Positions 1 through 9,333 are shown, counted from the stretch's first letter. The stretch: 46,685 bases of DNA from Emticicia sp. (GCA_017495105.1 JAFEIL010000167.1:1-46685), one strand, 5' to 3'. Made by a program: numbers and translations. Notes: generated from the sequence alone by a model not told the origin.

Positions 1-2422
1 CGTCAATAATATTCATCGGGGGTAAACCCAAAATTTGCTCAATTGTACGTAATAATGAAGTTTGGTTATAATTGGTGTGTATGGTTTTCTGTAAACGAGA
101 ATAATTACTTATCACATAACCTGTCGTACGATAAGCACTCACATGGTCCCAGCCCGCTTGCGAGTCGTCTTCACTGATAAAAATTACTGTTGAATCAGCA
201 AAGCGGCTTTTCATAATTGCTTCAACGATGCGTCCGACTGCCAAATCATTATCAGCCACCATGGCTCTCGGGGTTGGAAACTTAGGATTCATACCCGTAG
301 TGTGGTCGTTGGGCAAAGACATAATCATTAAATTTGGTAGTGTTCCGTTAGGGTTTGCTTCGGCTGCTTTCAATTCTTTCAAAAACGCATCAGCTCTCAT
401 TTGGTCACTGATTATCTCATTATCGCACCCAGGAAAATCAGTCGCTAAAATTGGTCGAACTCTCGAAATGGTTGTTGTGTTTGTGTACGGAAAAGTCTCA
501 CCTTTTTGCTGTAAATCATACAAACTAAACCAATTATATTTTTTTTCGTCGAACTCACAAGTACAGGCTTCTCCGTAGATTCTGACACTCTTTCCGTGGT
601 CGAGGGCATTATTCCAAATTAAACCTTTTTTGTTATACACCAAAGCATCATATAATACATGTGGGTAACTACGAAACCACGCTCTTACGCTCTTTTCGGT
701 ATAATCAGTGACCATTCCAGCACTTGCCCAATGATGTCCTTCGGCCGAAGATTTTCCCGAAACATGATAATTATCCATCAATAAATATTCACGTGCGATA
801 CTATGCTGATTTGGCGTAATGCTATCGCCAAAAATACACAACGAAGCCATGCCATCTCCTTCTTTCATATCTCCTAAAACTTGGTCATAGGTGCGATTTT
901 CTTTGATGATATACAACACATGTTTAAATACCGAAGGCTCTCCGATTCGCTCAGGCACTGGTCGAGGAGCGATATTTTTTCGGGGTAATAATTCGGCTAA
1001 TTTTACTCTCTTGTACAAACTCTGATTTTTTACTTTTTCGGTAAAAACTTTAAGTTTTGCTTCATCAGGCAACGGAATAAACGAAATTGAAGCCAACTGT
1101 TTATGTGAATTATATGCTTTGTCGGCTTTGATAGCATCTTTCAATTTGTGGGCGACTCTCGCTCCAACAGCTTCGAGATTAGTCACATATAATTCGCCTG
1201 CATTGACTACAATTCCCGATGGATAAGCCTGCGTTGGAATATAGCCTTTTACAAAACTTTTTCCAGTTCCTTGGCTATTGACATTTTTTCCAAGTGAAAC
1301 CACCGCAATTGCATTGTCCATGCCATTGGCAACATACAGCAACGTACCCGACTCATCTAAAACTAAAGCATTGGGAGTGCTCCCGATGAGTGCTTCGTTA
1401 TCTTTGAAAAGTCCAACGTATATCGAATCAATTACTTGCAATTTTTGGGCATCAATAACCGAAACATGGTCGCTATTTCCATTGGCAATATAAACAAACT
1501 TTTTATCGGGACTTGCCACAACTGCATTTGGGTGCAAACCAACATTGATTTCTTTGATTGGTTGCCCTGTATTTATATCAAAAACCGACACCGTCCCTCT
1601 TGAAATCGCTCCTGTTTGTGGATTTATGTAAGCACTTCCCCACGGTATGCCTGCAGTTTCTTTTCCATCAATAGGATTGGTTATTGGGCCAGCCCAGTTT
1701 GTTACAAAAGCCTTATTATCAACGATTTTCAAACCATAAGGTGCAACACCCGTGGTCTTCGACCAAACAACTTCACCGTTACTTACCTTCAATTTTACTA
1801 TTTGGTTGTTGCCATTTAGTACTGTGTAAAGAAATAACTCGCCGTATTCATTTTTTATTTCTACTTCGTTAGGCAAAGCCACCGTAGCGGGAGCTTCGGC
1901 CTTAAAGCTGAATGCCTTGATAAACTTAATTTCTTTGCCTGTCCAAGCAGCTTGCATCACGTACGAATTCGGTGCGTCTCGGCCACCTGCTCCCCAAAAA
2001 ATATAAACTGAATCTTTGACGGACACGGCCTTAATCCCCGAAAAAGAGCTCATATTGCTTTTATACTGTGGGGTTTTATCATAACTCCAACGATTGACCA
2101 AAACGTGGGTTTTGCTATCAAAAACCGCCAAACCGTATCGGTCTTCAACTACAACCAAAGCCGTATTTGGAATCATCACCAAATCAAGACTGTGATTTTC
2201 GAGATCGGGATTCCCGAAATTCACCGATTCGCCTGCACCATCAATGATGCGGTTATAGGGCATCAAATAAGGAGAGTTTTCAGCAAAAAGAGTGGTATCA
2301 TCATAGCGGAATGACGATTGATTGACAGCCGTGTAGGTGTCTTTTTTTGTAGATTTACAACTCAAAAAATTAACAATTATGAGTGTAGAAATCGCAAAAA
2401 TGAGTAGTTTATTTTTTTGCAT
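1..2422 (-). CDS. YncE-like beta-propeller / phosphoesterase (alkaline phosphatase-like) lipoprotein, 3' end cut by window
   Basis: The reading frame runs from ATG at 2422 off the left edge, giving at least 807 codons with the C-terminus missing. The N-terminus is a lipoprotein signal, with a hydrophobic stretch ending in FLSC and the lipidated Cys at residue 22. Residues of about 30-430 contain repeated strand patterns ending in VYIANG and LYVANG, typical of YncE/NHL-type propellers. From about residue 495 a phosphoesterase (PF04185-like) domain follows, with ENRTYD, a GHHWASAG stretch and a late metal-site motif EDDSQAGWDHV. Known Bacteroidota proteins join these two domains and are annotated as bifunctional YncE/alkaline phosphatase family. 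The substrate is unknown. It is divergent from the penicillin acylase gene, and it probably sits on the periplasmic or outer-membrane face. Confidence 0.85.
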   Translation of the reverse strand, partial: MQKNKLLIFAISTLIIVNFLSCKSTKKDTYTAVNQSSFRYDDTTLFAENSPYLMPYNRIIDGAGESVNFGNPDLENHSLDLVMIPNTALVVVEDRYGLAVFDSKTHVLVNRWSYDKTPQYKSNMSSFSGIKAVSVKDSVYIFWGAGGRDAPNSYVMQAAWTGKEIKFIKAFSFKAEAPATVALPNEVEIKNEYGELFLYTVLNGNNQIVKLKVSNGEVVWSKTTGVAPYGLKIVDNKAFVTNWAGPITNPIDGKETAGIPWGSAYINPQTGAISRGTVSVFDINTGQPIKEINVGLHPNAVVASPDKKFVYIANGNSDHVSVIDAQKLQVIDSIYVGLFKDNEALIGSTPNALVLDESGTLLYVANGMDNAIAVVSLGKNVNSQGTGKSFVKGYIPTQAYPSGIVVNAGELYVTNLEAVGARVAHKLKDAIKADKAYNSHKQLASISFIPLPDEAKLKVFTEKVKNQSLYKRVKLAELLPRKNIAPRPVPERIGEPSVFKHVLYIIKENRTYDQVLGDMKEGDGMASLCIFGDSITPNQHSIAREYLLMDNYHVSGKSSAEGHHWASAGMVTDYTEKSVRAWFRSYPHVLYDALVYNKKGLIWNNALDHGKSVRIYGEACTCEFDEKKYNWFSLYDLQQKGETFPYTNTTTISRVRPILATDFPGCDNEIISDQMRADAFLKELKAAEANPNGTLPNLMIMSLPNDHTTGMNPKFPTPRAMVADNDLAVGRIVEAIMKSRFADSTVIFISEDDSQAGWDHVSAYRTTGYVISNYSRLQKTIHTNYNQTSLLRTIEQILGLPPMNIID

Positions 2423-2554
2423 AACGACGTGAAAAATGAATAATTCTCAAAAATAAGCAACAAACGCCAATACTTTCGACTTTTGAGATTAAGGAATGTT
2501 TATTAAAGATACAAATAACCAAAAATTAAGCTCTCAAATTTCACAAAATCTCAT

Positions 2555-2562
2555 TATATTTG
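2555..2562 (+). promoter_or_regulatory. Candidate -7 box (TATATTTG) for the penicillin acylase gene
   Basis: TATATTTG matches the Bacteroidota -7 consensus TA-nn-TTTG and lies 25 bases before the ATG at 2587. No clear TTTG -33 element stands 19-21 bases upstream, so the assignment rests on the -7 box and its position. The same octamer precedes the genes at 28877 and 29697. Confidence 0.4.
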
Positions 2563-2586
2563 ACTGATTCAAACTAAACCTAAAAC

Positions 2587-4959
2587 ATGAAAAGCCTCAT
2601 CAAAACCCTGCTTTTTTCTATCATTAGCATCGCTGCCTTGGCTCAAACAATTAATATCAAAATCCTACAACAACCCGTTGAGGTTTATAAAGATAAGTGG
2701 GGAGTTTCGCATATTTATGCCCAAAATGAGCATGATTTATTTGTAACACAAGGCTACGTGGCAGCCTCAGACCGACTTTTTCAGCTCGAAATGTGGCGAA
2801 GACAAGCCACAGGCACAATGGCCGAACTCCTAGGTGAGCGAGAACTAAAGCGTGATATTGGCACAAGATTATTTAAGTTTAGGGGAAATCTAAACGCTGA
2901 ACTGCAACATTATCATCCACGAAGCAAGCTAATCATTGAGGCTTTTGTGGCAGGAATAAATGCCTACATTGCCGAAGCAAGACAAAAACCCGAAGACCTA
3001 CCTTTTGAATTTAAGCTCCTCAATACATTACCCGATTTTTGGACACCTGAAGTGGTTATTAGCAGACATCAAGGGCTTTTGAGCAACATAGAGGATGAAA
3101 TCAATAATGCTCGACTCGTAAAAATTATAGGGGCAGATAAAGTGCGAGAATTATCATGGTTTCATCCCAAAAACTCAGATAACGAACCCAACCTCGAACT
3201 CGACAAAATTCTTGATAATGATGTACTTTTTGAGCACATTTTAGAATATTATGAAGCATTTAGAGCTCCATTAAAATTCCCGAAAACTGAGAATAAAGTC
3301 AGTTTGCTTGATGATTTTCAGGATTGGTACAAAGACGAAAAAGACAATGTTGGCTCCAATAACTGGATAGTTTCGGGCAAACTTACCGAAAGTGGCTACC
3401 CAATGTTGGCCAATGACCCGCATCGAGCTCAATCGACGCCTTCGTTGCGTTATTGGGTGCATTTAAACGCTCCCAATTGGAATGTTATTGGTGGAGGCGA
3501 ACCAACCTTACCTGGAGTTTCTATTGGCCATAACGAATATGGTGCTTGGGGATTGACCATTTTTGAAACCGATAATGAAGACTTGTACGTTTACGAAACC
3601 AACCCTAAAAATCCCAATCAGTATAAATACAAAGGTCTTTGGGAAACCATAAAAGTTATTTCGGATACTATTAAAGTCAAAGGGCTAGCCCCAAAAATAG
3701 TTCAGCTAAAATATACCCGACACGGGCCAGTTGTTTTTGAAGATGCCAAAAATAATCATTTGTATGCCGTTAGGGCGGGTTGGCAAGAAGTGGGTTGTGC
3801 TCCTTATTTGGCCAGTTTACGCATGAATCAAGCGAAAAGCTGGGAAGAATTTCGTAAAGCGTGTACGTTTAGTCGTATTCCGGGCGAAAATATGATTTGG
3901 GCAGACAAAAAAGGACACATCGGCTGGCAAGCGGTGGGAATTTCACCAATTCGTAAAAATTGGTCGGGCTTAGTGCCTGTTCCGGGCGATGGCCGCTATG
4001 AATGGGGTGGTTATTTGCCCATCGAACTTTTACCCAATAAGTTTGACCCAATTGAAGGCTTTGTTGCCACTGCCAATAATAATCTGACCCCCAATAATTT
4101 CCCGAATCGAAATGCTATCGGTTGGCGATGGGCTCATCCTGTCAGAGCCAATAGAATCGAAGAGGTATTGAGTTCTGGTAAAAAGCACACATTAGAAGAG
4201 TTTGCTTTGCTACAAAGCGACAATGTTTCGCTCACGGCTCGTGTGTTAGTTCCGATGTTAAAAAGATTGCCAATTGATACACAATACCGCAGTCTAAAAT
4301 CAAAACTCGAAAACTGGGATACTTTTGAACTCAGTCCAGAATCGACCAACGCCACGCTTTATGTTGAATGGGAAAGTTTATTACAAAAGGCTGTTCATAA
4401 ACTGGCAGTTCCCGAAAAAGCCCAAAAATACATGAAAACAATTCCAACCAAACGCCTAACCGATTGGCTCGTAACTCCTCCGCCATTTTTGGGGGCAAAT
4501 CCATTGGCAAGTCGAGATTCGTTATTGATTACGTGTTTCAAAAAAGCAGTTGAAAATATTACGGCAAGATTGGGAAAAGATGAAAGTGAATGGCAATATG
4601 GCCAAGCTAAAAATAAGCATATTAAACTGACGCATGCACTTTCGGATTGGGTAACAGACCCCGCTTTGAAAGCAAAAATTAATCTTGGTCCAATTCCTCG
4701 TGGTGGTTATGGCGAAACTGTCAATAATTCAAGCAATAATCTGAACCAAACGCACGGAGCATCTTTTAAAATAATTGTTGATACCGAAAATTGGGACAGA
4801 ACTTTGGGTATCAATAACCCAGGTCAATCAGGCGACCCACGCTCAGAGCATTACGGAGATTTATTTAATTTGTGGGGAACGAGCGGTTATTTTCCAGTAT
4901 ATTTCACGAAATCTAAAATTGTTGCCGTTTCGGAGAAAGTTTTGATGTTGAAGCCGTGA
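2587..4959 (+). CDS. Penicillin acylase family protein (Ntn hydrolase), secreted
   Basis: This is a 790-residue precursor of the penicillin/cephalosporin/acyl-homoserine-lactone acylase family. The N-terminus is a signal peptide ending ALA-Q, so the enzyme should be periplasmic. The family is made as one chain and cleaves itself before a catalytic N-terminal Ser (sometimes Thr or Cys) of the beta subunit. Here the motif NVGSNNWIVSG places that Ser at residue 257, leaving an alpha chain plus spacer of normal length. Further family features are NDPHRAQSTPS, the beta-subunit motif RHGPVV, and a C-terminal HGASFK...NNPGQSGDP stretch. It hydrolyses an amide, but whether the natural substrate is a beta-lactam side chain, an N-acyl amino acid or a quorum signal cannot be read from sequence. 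It is monocistronic, ending in a shared terminator with the convergent amine oxidase gene. Confidence 0.92.
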   Translation: MKSLIKTLLFSIISIAALAQTINIKILQQPVEVYKDKWGVSHIYAQNEHDLFVTQGYVAASDRLFQLEMWRRQATGTMAELLGERELKRDIGTRLFKFRGNLNAELQHYHPRSKLIIEAFVAGINAYIAEARQKPEDLPFEFKLLNTLPDFWTPEVVISRHQGLLSNIEDEINNARLVKIIGADKVRELSWFHPKNSDNEPNLELDKILDNDVLFEHILEYYEAFRAPLKFPKTENKVSLLDDFQDWYKDEKDNVGSNNWIVSGKLTESGYPMLANDPHRAQSTPSLRYWVHLNAPNWNVIGGGEPTLPGVSIGHNEYGAWGLTIFETDNEDLYVYETNPKNPNQYKYKGLWETIKVISDTIKVKGLAPKIVQLKYTRHGPVVFEDAKNNHLYAVRAGWQEVGCAPYLASLRMNQAKSWEEFRKACTFSRIPGENMIWADKKGHIGWQAVGISPIRKNWSGLVPVPGDGRYEWGGYLPIELLPNKFDPIEGFVATANNNLTPNNFPNRNAIGWRWAHPVRANRIEEVLSSGKKHTLEEFALLQSDNVSLTARVLVPMLKRLPIDTQYRSLKSKLENWDTFELSPESTNATLYVEWESLLQKAVHKLAVPEKAQKYMKTIPTKRLTDWLVTPPPFLGANPLASRDSLLITCFKKAVENITARLGKDESEWQYGQAKNKHIKLTHALSDWVTDPALKAKINLGPIPRGGYGETVNNSSNNLNQTHGASFKIIVDTENWDRTLGINNPGQSGDPRSEHYGDLFNLWGTSGYFPVYFTKSKIVAVSEKVLMLKP

Positions 4960-4963
4960 ATAT

Positions 4964-5003
4964 AAAAAGAGCCGTAAAACAAAAATATTTTACGGCTCTT
5001 TTT
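4964..5003. terminator. Bidirectional Rho-independent terminator between convergent genes
   Basis: A 16-base arm AAAAAGAGCCGTAAAA is matched by its exact reverse complement eight bases later, giving an A-run on one side and a T-run on the other. The hairpin fills the gap between the acylase stop (4959) and the amine oxidase stop (5003-5005) and should serve both strands. Confidence 0.9.
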
Positions 5004-6343
5004 CAACCCAATATCTCCTTCGCAACTCTTTCACCTGAGCGAATCGCTCCGTCGATGTAGCCATTCCACACATCAGAGGTTTCTGTGCCTGCCCAATGAA
5101 TATTTCCAACTGGCTCACGAAGTGCTTTTCCGAGCGATGTCCACGCTCCCGTAGGCATTAGGCCTGCGTAACAACCACGAGTAAATTCCTCAGCCGCCCA
5201 ACTATGATCGATGTAAGCAATCGGATTTCGTGCTTTTTCACCGTAAAATTTAGCAAAAGAATCTAAAATCGACGCTTTTCGTTCTTCTTCCGATAGATTC
5301 GAAAATGCTTTTGCTTGATTGCCCAACACAAAACCCATCATTATTCCTTTGCTTCCATCTTTAGGCGAATTATCAAAAGTTACGGTCGTAAAACCCTCAT
5401 TAGTAGCCGATAAGCCATTTAAGCCCGCTTCTCGCCAAAAAGGTTTGTCATAAATCGCATACGTTTTCCAAACAGTTCCCATTGGCATTCGTTGCGTAAG
5501 TTGCTCACGATTGGCAGGCATGAGCGGAAAATAATTGATTCGACCAGCCAAGGTTGGCGGAATTGCGACGACCACTTTTTTTGTCAAAAACTCAAACCCA
5601 TCGCCTTTGACGTTTACAATATCGTTTTCTTGAAAAATACTCCTTACAACCGAACTTAATCTGATTTTATCTTTGAAAGTTTCGGCCAAACACAAAGCAG
5701 GCTGCGAGGCTCCGCCCAAAATCCGCTCTTCTTGAGCTCCATTTTTTACATTCATCAAAGTATCTAAATCTCGACCAGATTTTGTGTAGAAAAGTGCATG
5801 TAGCATCGAAACCTCATTGGGGTCGGCTGCCCAAATTGCTTCGGCAGCAAGCTTGAACATAATTTTAGCAGTCTTGAAATTCATCTGCTTGTCCATCCAA
5901 GTGGCCAACGTCATTGAATCATAGTATTCCGCATTGGGCGACTCCCAAGGTTTTTCTAAATCAATGGTTTTTGACAGTTTATTCATTCGCTTGATGGCAA
6001 AATCTAAACTTAACAACGAACCAATCTGTAATGGAGGAATCAGACCTTTGTAGCGTTTTAATTTACCATTAAAAAGCAAGGTGCTTTTGCCTTCATCATA
6101 GGTCGGAAAGGTCTGCACACCAAATTCTTTTGCCAAAGCATAGATTTTGTCTTGTGTAGGACCAACCCAAGCCGCTCCTAAATCTAAATATGTTCCATCT
6201 TCGTAATATTTCGTATAAACTCGTCCTCCGACCCTATCACGAGCTTCGAGCAGTAAAACATCTTTTTCGGCTTTGAGGAGCTCACGGGTAGCGGTCAGAC
6301 CAGCATAGCCCGCCCCAATGACAATAGCATCATAGATTTTCAT
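5003..6343 (-). CDS. Flavin monoamine oxidase family protein
   Basis: A 446-residue FAD-dependent amine oxidase. The N-terminal dinucleotide-binding fold is clear: IVIGAGYAGLTA, an acidic strand end LLLEARDRVGGR, and the GGR motif. The C-terminal FAD segment reads IHWAGTETSDVWNGYIDGAIRSG, typical of monoamine, putrescine and tyramine oxidases. The family oxidises primary or secondary amines to imines, reducing O2 to H2O2, but the substrate here is not predictable. There is no signal peptide, so it is likely cytoplasmic. The next gene upstream on the same strand is lhgO, separated by 153 bases that contain an imperfect palindromic element, so co-transcription is possible but not certain. Confidence 0.88.
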   Translation of the reverse strand: MKIYDAIVIGAGYAGLTATRELLKAEKDVLLLEARDRVGGRVYTKYYEDGTYLDLGAAWVGPTQDKIYALAKEFGVQTFPTYDEGKSTLLFNGKLKRYKGLIPPLQIGSLLSLDFAIKRMNKLSKTIDLEKPWESPNAEYYDSMTLATWMDKQMNFKTAKIMFKLAAEAIWAADPNEVSMLHALFYTKSGRDLDTLMNVKNGAQEERILGGASQPALCLAETFKDKIRLSSVVRSIFQENDIVNVKGDGFEFLTKKVVVAIPPTLAGRINYFPLMPANREQLTQRMPMGTVWKTYAIYDKPFWREAGLNGLSATNEGFTTVTFDNSPKDGSKGIMMGFVLGNQAKAFSNLSEEERKASILDSFAKFYGEKARNPIAYIDHSWAAEEFTRGCYAGLMPTGAWTSLGKALREPVGNIHWAGTETSDVWNGYIDGAIRSGERVAKEILG

Positions 6344-6382
6344 TTTTTAGAGGAGGTTGAATTTTGTATAATTTACAAAAAA

Positions 6383-6475
6383 GGTCACAGAGTAAGCCTA
6401 AGTTTTGCACAGTGTTTCACAAAGTTTTTTTACTATTTCGTGAAACATGTAAAAACTCTGAGTAACGCTTTGACC
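6383..6475. repeat. Imperfect palindromic intergenic element (93 bp)
   Basis: The element starts GGTCA and ends TGACC. Inside it, TGTTTCAC (6413-6420) pairs with GTGAAACA (6440-6447), and a GGTCACAGAGTAAGC arm loosely matches the CTCTGAGTAACGCTTTGACC arm. Similar CACAAAG/CTTTGTG-rich palindromes lie at 31711-31785 and 44182-44262. Confidence 0.5.
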
Positions 6476-6496
6476 CAAAAATAAAACTTTGTTTCC

Positions 6497-7696
6497 TTAA
6501 AATCTTTTCAAAACCAACTCACTCACCGTTTGTCCAATTGAGAGCGAAGAAGTTGCCGCTGGCGATGGTGCATTACAAACATTGATAGCTTGCTGATTCT
6601 CGAAAATGGCAAAATCATCTAGCAATCCACCTTCACGGTCGCAGGCTTGAGCTCTCACACCTGCAGGACCCGCCACGAGGTCATCTGACTGAATTTCGGG
6701 AATTAATTCCTGCAAAGCCTTCGTAAATGCAGCTTTCGAGAACGAACGATACATTTCGCCCAAACCAGTTTGCCAATATTTGGCCGCCACTTTTCTAAAT
6801 CCTGGCCAAGCGAGGGTTTCAAACAATTCGCCAAAATGAATATCCAATTTTTTATATCCTTCTCTACGGAAAGCTAAAACTGCATTTGGCCCCGCCTCAA
6901 CGCCACCATGAATCATACGAGTAAAATGTACACCCAAGAATGGGAAGTTAGGGTCTGGTACAGGATAAACAAGGTTTTTTACGAGATATTGCTTTTCGGG
7001 CTTTATCTCAAAATATTCTCCTCTAAAAGGCGTAATTCTGAGATTATTGGCACGCTCATCGGTCATTTGTCCAACTTTATCGGAATATAGACCCGCACAG
7101 TTGACGACCAATTTTGTTTCGTAAGTATTCTTTGACGTTTTTATTACCGAAATCCCACTTTTTGTAGAAATACCTTCAACTTTTTCATTGAAAGCTATTT
7201 CTCCTCCCAGTTTTTGGGTTTTTGCTAAGTATTTTTTACAAACATCTGTATAATCAATGATACCAGTTTGCGGCACAAAAAAGCCTTTTAAACCTTTCAC
7301 GTGCGGTTCGTATTCTTTGATTTCTTCGGCATTCAACATCTTGAAGCCATCCAAACCATTTTGTTTACCACGCTCAAAAAGTCCGTCAAGAATTGAGATT
7401 TGTTCGTGTTTCGTAGCCACCACAATTTTTCCGCAGAGATCATATTTTATGTCTTCTTTTTGGCAGAAATCAAGAAGCATATCGTAGCCTTTTATACAAT
7501 TAGTAGCTTTCAAACTACCAGGTTTGTAATAAAGCCCTGAGTGAATCACGCCGCTATTATGGCCGGTTTGATGTTTTGCCACTACATCTTCTTTTTCGAT
7601 GATGAGCAATTTCAAACTCAGATTTTGTTCTTTTATTCGCAAGGCAGTTGCCAAACCAACTATTCCTCCACCGATTACTGTTACATCGTAAATCAT
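6497..7696 (-). CDS. lhgO: L-2-hydroxyglutarate oxidase
   Basis: A 399-residue FAD-dependent oxidoreductase of the DAO family. It opens with YDVTVIGGGIVGLATALRI (FAD-binding GxGxxG), followed by the LhgO-characteristic TGHNSGVIHSGLYYKPGS. The C-terminal GPAGVRAQACDREG stretch also fits that family. LhgO oxidises L-2-hydroxyglutarate to 2-oxoglutarate and passes electrons to the quinone pool, removing a side product of central metabolism. Length matches the family (about 400). Immediately upstream of the ATG are four tandem heptamers (7701-7728). Its minus-strand neighbour downstream is the amine oxidase. Confidence 0.9.
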   Translation of the reverse strand: MIYDVTVIGGGIVGLATALRIKEQNLSLKLLIIEKEDVVAKHQTGHNSGVIHSGLYYKPGSLKATNCIKGYDMLLDFCQKEDIKYDLCGKIVVATKHEQISILDGLFERGKQNGLDGFKMLNAEEIKEYEPHVKGLKGFFVPQTGIIDYTDVCKKYLAKTQKLGGEIAFNEKVEGISTKSGISVIKTSKNTYETKLVVNCAGLYSDKVGQMTDERANNLRITPFRGEYFEIKPEKQYLVKNLVYPVPDPNFPFLGVHFTRMIHGGVEAGPNAVLAFRREGYKKLDIHFGELFETLAWPGFRKVAAKYWQTGLGEMYRSFSKAAFTKALQELIPEIQSDDLVAGPAGVRAQACDREGGLLDDFAIFENQQAINVCNAPSPAATSSLSIGQTVSELVLKRF

Positions 7697-7700
7697 TTCA

Positions 7701-7728
7701 ATTATCAGTTATCAATTATCAATTATCA
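7701..7728 (-). repeat. Four tandem heptamers just upstream of the lhgO start
   Basis: On the plus strand the units are ATTATCA, GTTATCA, ATTATCA, ATTATCA. On the gene strand they read TGATAAT repeats ending four bases before the lhgO ATG. A similar heptamer run precedes eda (35974-35994). Confidence 0.7.
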
Positions 7729-7798
7729 AGAAAAACGATTAAAAATCAATTTCTACTATAACAAAACAACCTTGTTCATTTAAAAAGTACAATTTTTC

Positions 7799-7829
7799 TT
7801 GGCGTTTTGAATTACCAAACTTAAATTTG
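7799..7829 (+). promoter_or_regulatory. Promoter of the small lipoprotein gene
   Basis: A -33-like TTGG (7799-7802), a 19-base spacer and a perfect -7 box TAAATTTG (7822-7829) match the Bacteroidota housekeeping promoter, 26 bases before the ATG at 7856. A perfect 20-bp palindrome overlaps the -7 box. Confidence 0.6.
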
Positions 7830-7840
7830 TACAAATTTAA
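7821..7840. promoter_or_regulatory. Perfect 20-bp palindrome over the -7 box (candidate operator)
   Basis: The half-site TTAAATTTGT is followed directly by its exact reverse complement. It covers the -7 box and the probable transcription start of the lipoprotein gene, where a bound dimeric repressor would block initiation. The composition is AT-rich, so chance cannot be excluded. Confidence 0.45.
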
Positions 7841-7855
7841 CAACAACATTCAGAC

Positions 7856-8104
7856 ATGAAAAAGTTTAGTGTTTTATTATTTGCAGTAGCAGCGGTTTCG
7901 TTGGCTTCATGTGATTATCAGAAAACCAATCGTATTGAGCAAAAAGACGTTCGTCAAGGTGATGAGTGGGTATATGGTGTAAGTCCAGATTCAGCAGCAC
8001 GTCAATTAAAAAATAAATATACAGCTAATCCTGAACTTGAAAAACGTACACAAGCGATTCAAGACAAATTATTTGGTGCAGGAAAATCAAGTGCTGGTGC
8101 TTAA
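7856..8104 (+). CDS. Small lipoprotein of unknown function
   Basis: An 82-residue protein with a classic lipoprotein signal: MKKF, a hydrophobic core, then LASC with the lipidated Cys at residue 19. The mature part is about 63 residues, hydrophilic and charged, without a domain I recognise. It contains the stretch RQGDEWVYGVSPDSAARQLKNKY and a small Gly/Ser/Ala-rich tail. The gene has its own promoter and a downstream hairpin with a T-rich tail, so it is probably monocistronic and well expressed. The function is unknown. An envelope or outer-membrane location is inferred from the lipobox only. Confidence 0.8.
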   Translation: MKKFSVLLFAVAAVSLASCDYQKTNRIEQKDVRQGDEWVYGVSPDSAARQLKNKYTANPELEKRTQAIQDKLFGAGKSSAGA

Positions 8105-8130
8105 TTACCTCAAATGATTTTAGCTTACAG

Positions 8131-8198
8131 TAGGCGGGTTACAGTTTATTATTGCATTTGCGTGCTCCATATTCTGTAATATGCCTATTTTTATTTTT
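8131..8198 (+). terminator. Probable terminator of the small lipoprotein gene
   Basis: TAGGC (8131-8135) and TTACAG (8139-8144) pair with CTGTAA (8174-8179) and GCCTA (8183-8187) around a 3x3 internal loop. A T-rich tail follows. The long apical loop makes it less canonical than the others in this window. Confidence 0.5.
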
Positions 8199-8246
8199 TT
8201 AATATCTCAATGATGCCCAAATTTCATTAAAAAGAAACATCAATAA

Positions 8247-9308
8247 ATGAACATAGCACTCGTAACAGGTTCGGCAGGTTTGATTGGTAGTGAATCAGTT
8301 GCCTTTTTTGCCGAAAAATTTGATTTGGTAATTGGCATCGATAATAACCTTCGTTCGTATTTTTTTGGAGCAGAGGCTTCTACCGATTGGAACCGTAAAG
8401 GTTTAGAAGAAAAATATAGTAATTATCGCCATTACAAAGCAGATATTCGCTCGGAAGAAGAAATCGGAAAAATTTTTGAAGAATATGGTGCTGATATTAA
8501 GCTCGTTGTGCATACGGCCGCACAGCCAAGCCATGACTGGGCTGCCCGTGAACCCTTTACTGACTTTACGGTAAATGCCAACGGTACGCTTGTAATGCTC
8601 GAATCGACTCGTAAATATTGCCCAGAGGCGGTATTTATCTTTACTTCGACCAATAAAGTTTATGGCGATACCCCAAACTATTTGCCATTGGTAGAATTAG
8701 AAACTCGTTGGGAAATCGACCAAAATCATCCATATTTTGTAAATGGTATCGACGAATTGATGTCAATCGACCACTCAAAGCATTCAGTTTTTGGTGCATC
8801 TAAAGTTGCAGCTGATGTAATGGTTCAAGAATACGGCAGATATTTTGGCATGAAAACCGCAGTTTTCCGTGGTGGGTGTCTGACAGGACCAAACCACTCA
8901 GGAGCTCAATTACACGGTTTCTTGGCTTATTTGATGAAATGTGCCATTACGGGAAATCATTATACGATTTTCGGTTATAAAGGAAAACAGGTTCGTGATA
9001 ATATTCATAGCTGGGACTTAGTGAATATGTTTTGGCATTTTTACCAAAACCCTCGTGCGGGCGAAGTTTATAACGCTGGCGGTGGACGCTTCTCGAACTG
9101 CTCAATGCAAGAAGGAATTGCGATTTGTGAAGAAATCACAGGCAATAAAATGAGCTTTAGCTACGCCGATGATAATCGTAGTGGCGACCATATTTGGTAT
9201 ATTTCTGACCTTACGAAGTTCAAAAATCATTACCCAGAATGGACATGGAAATATGACTTAAAAACTACACTTACACAGATGTACGATAACATCAGTAAGC
9301 GAGTGTAG
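8247..9308 (+). CDS. NAD-dependent epimerase/dehydratase, CDP-paratose 2-epimerase-like
   Basis: A 353-residue extended short-chain dehydrogenase. The NAD site is [11 protein letters not shown] (residues 6-16). Other markers are [11 protein letters not shown] (89-99), [10 protein letters not shown] (132-141), a [20 protein letters not shown] segment and [14 protein letters not shown], all resembling CDP-paratose 2-epimerase (tyvelose epimerase) relatives. Such enzymes invert C2 of a nucleotide-linked deoxysugar. The usual YxxxK catalytic Tyr is Phe here (F182-GAS-K186), as far as I recall a feature of this epimerase-like subgroup, so the exact reaction is uncertain. A strong terminator follows. 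The next gene is a GT2 glycosyltransferase, so a role in surface glycan precursor supply is inferred. Confidence 0.8.
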   Translation: MNIALVTGSAGLIGSESVAFFAEKFDLVIGIDNNLRSYFFGAEASTDWNRKGLEEKYSNYRHYKADIRSEEEIGKIFEEYGADIKLVVHTAAQPSHDWAAREPFTDFTVNANGTLVMLESTRKYCPEAVFIFTSTNKVYGDTPNYLPLVELETRWEIDQNHPYFVNGIDELMSIDHSKHSVFGASKVAADVMVQEYGRYFGMKTAVFRGGCLTGPNHSGAQLHGFLAYLMKCAITGNHYTIFGYKGKQVRDNIHSWDLVNMFWHFYQNPRAGEVYNAGGGRFSNCSMQEGIAICEEITGNKMSFSYADDNRSGDHIWYISDLTKFKNHYPEWTWKYDLKTTLTQMYDNISKRV

Positions 9309-9333
9309 TGAATTAGAAGGATATTTAAATATC

